Shown one piece after another: positions 6,548 through 7,020 of a DNA stretch of 7,020 nt (position 1 is its first letter; the number at the start of each line of letters is the position of its first letter). The notes under the pieces were generated by a model. It was not told the DNA's origin. It was given only the letters and a program-made list of their open reading frames with translations, and searched no databases. The translations under genes and the position numbers were made by a program. Source of the stretch: an uncultured Altererythrobacter sp. (GTDB taxonomy: Bacteria > Pseudomonadota > Alphaproteobacteria > Sphingomonadales > Sphingomonadaceae); NCBI GenBank assembly GCA_946886175.1, contig CAMPIA010000066.1, positions 1 to 7,020 of the forward strand. Direction: 5' to 3'.

Positions 6548-7020
6548 TCACTCGCGCCCGGGAAAGTGCTTCAGGACTCGCCACACGATGAATGCGGCGA
6601 TGACACCCCCCGCCAGGTTGGCGGCGAGTTCGGCGGCATAGATCGCCTCCGGCCCCCAGATCGGGCGCAGCAGCCAGCCGAACGGCAGCATGACCAGGAA
6701 CACGCGCGCGCAGCTCTGCGCCAGCGCCCAGCCGGCCTTGTCGACCGCGTTGAGCGCGCCGTTGGCGACGATCAACAGGCCGAATCCGGCATAGCCCCAG
6801 GCGGCGATCCCGAGGTAGCTGTCGAACTCGGCGATGACCGCCGGATCTGCGGTGAAGAAATCCGCGAACCACCGCCCGGCGGCGAACAGCACCACCGCGA
6901 GCACGACGCCGTAGCCGACGCAGAACAATCCGGCCTCGAGCATCGCGCGGCGCGCGCGATCGGGCCGGCCGGCACCCCAGTTCTGCCCGACGATCGCGCC
7001 GATCGAGCCCGACAGGCCGA
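6548..7020 (-). CDS. MATE-family efflux transporter, C-terminal part (5' end outside window)
   Basis: MATE transporters are inner-membrane Na+/H+-coupled antiporters that expel cationic drugs and metabolites. The visible 156 residues are the C-terminal third of a protein that is usually about 450 residues long. The segment opens with GLSGSIGAIVGQNWGAGRPD, matching the GQNxGAGRP signature found in MATE half-domains. Four hydrophobic helices follow: the first just after that motif, then around SYLGIAAWGYAGF, around RVFLVMLPFGWLL, and around LAANLAGGVIAAFIVW. It ends with a charged tail, VLKHFPGRE. The reading frame is open to the edge of the window, so the internal Met at 6943 is not the start. 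It precedes cheA by 57 bp on the same strand. A functional link to chemotaxis is not evident; it is most likely an ordinary neighbour. Substrate cannot be predicted. Confidence 0.9.
   Translation of the reverse strand, partial: GLSGSIGAIVGQNWGAGRPDRARRAMLEAGLFCVGYGVVLAVVLFAAGRWFADFFTADPAVIAEFDSYLGIAAWGYAGFGLLIVANGALNAVDKAGWALAQSCARVFLVMLPFGWLLRPIWGPEAIYAAELAANLAGGVIAAFIVWRVLKHFPGRE

Overview
The window is GC-rich (roughly two thirds G+C by eye), gene-dense DNA. Every credible gene lies on the minus strand, so transcription runs from high to low coordinates. The protein styles suggest an alphaproteobacterium, probably Sphingomonadales. The clues are a CheA without a P2 domain but with extra C-terminal CheW-like and receiver-like segments, a short CheW with an ALRS motif, and a TTAACCAT CtrA-type half-site. 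The taxonomic call comes from remembered family features, not from a search.

In transcription order the layout is as follows. (1) The 3' third of a MATE-family multidrug/Na+ efflux transporter (6548 to beyond 7020, 5' end outside the window). (2) A 57-bp gap with a possible CtrA half-site. (3) A compact chemotaxis cluster: cheA (4151-6490), cheW (3717-4151, sharing one base with cheA), a 53-bp gap with an imperfect inverted repeat, cheY (3298-3663), cheB (2184-3287) and cheR (1333-2193, overlapping cheB by 10 bp). (4) After a 56-bp gap, a membrane-anchored GGDEF-EAL protein (1276 down to base 1) whose C-terminal part is cut by the window edge.

Together the che genes encode nearly a whole signalling core. 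CheW couples receptors to the kinase CheA. CheA phosphorylates CheY (motor or other output) and CheB (adaptation methylesterase). CheR methylates the receptors in opposition to CheB. No receptor (MCP), cheD or cheZ is present, so receptors and any dedicated phosphatase must be encoded elsewhere or be absent. The following GGDEF-EAL gene could connect the locus to cyclic di-GMP control of motility versus attachment, but only position and strand support that link.

No RNA genes, insertion sequences, CRISPR arrays or long repeats were seen, and no gap exceeds 60 bases. The most notable points are the remodelled CheA C-terminus, which ends in a shrunken and apparently inactive receiver, and a perfect 8-bp hairpin at the cheB-cheR junction. 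That hairpin places the cheR ribosome-binding site in its loop and the cheR start codon in its stem. The window otherwise looks like a well-formed known system; I found no wholly new one.
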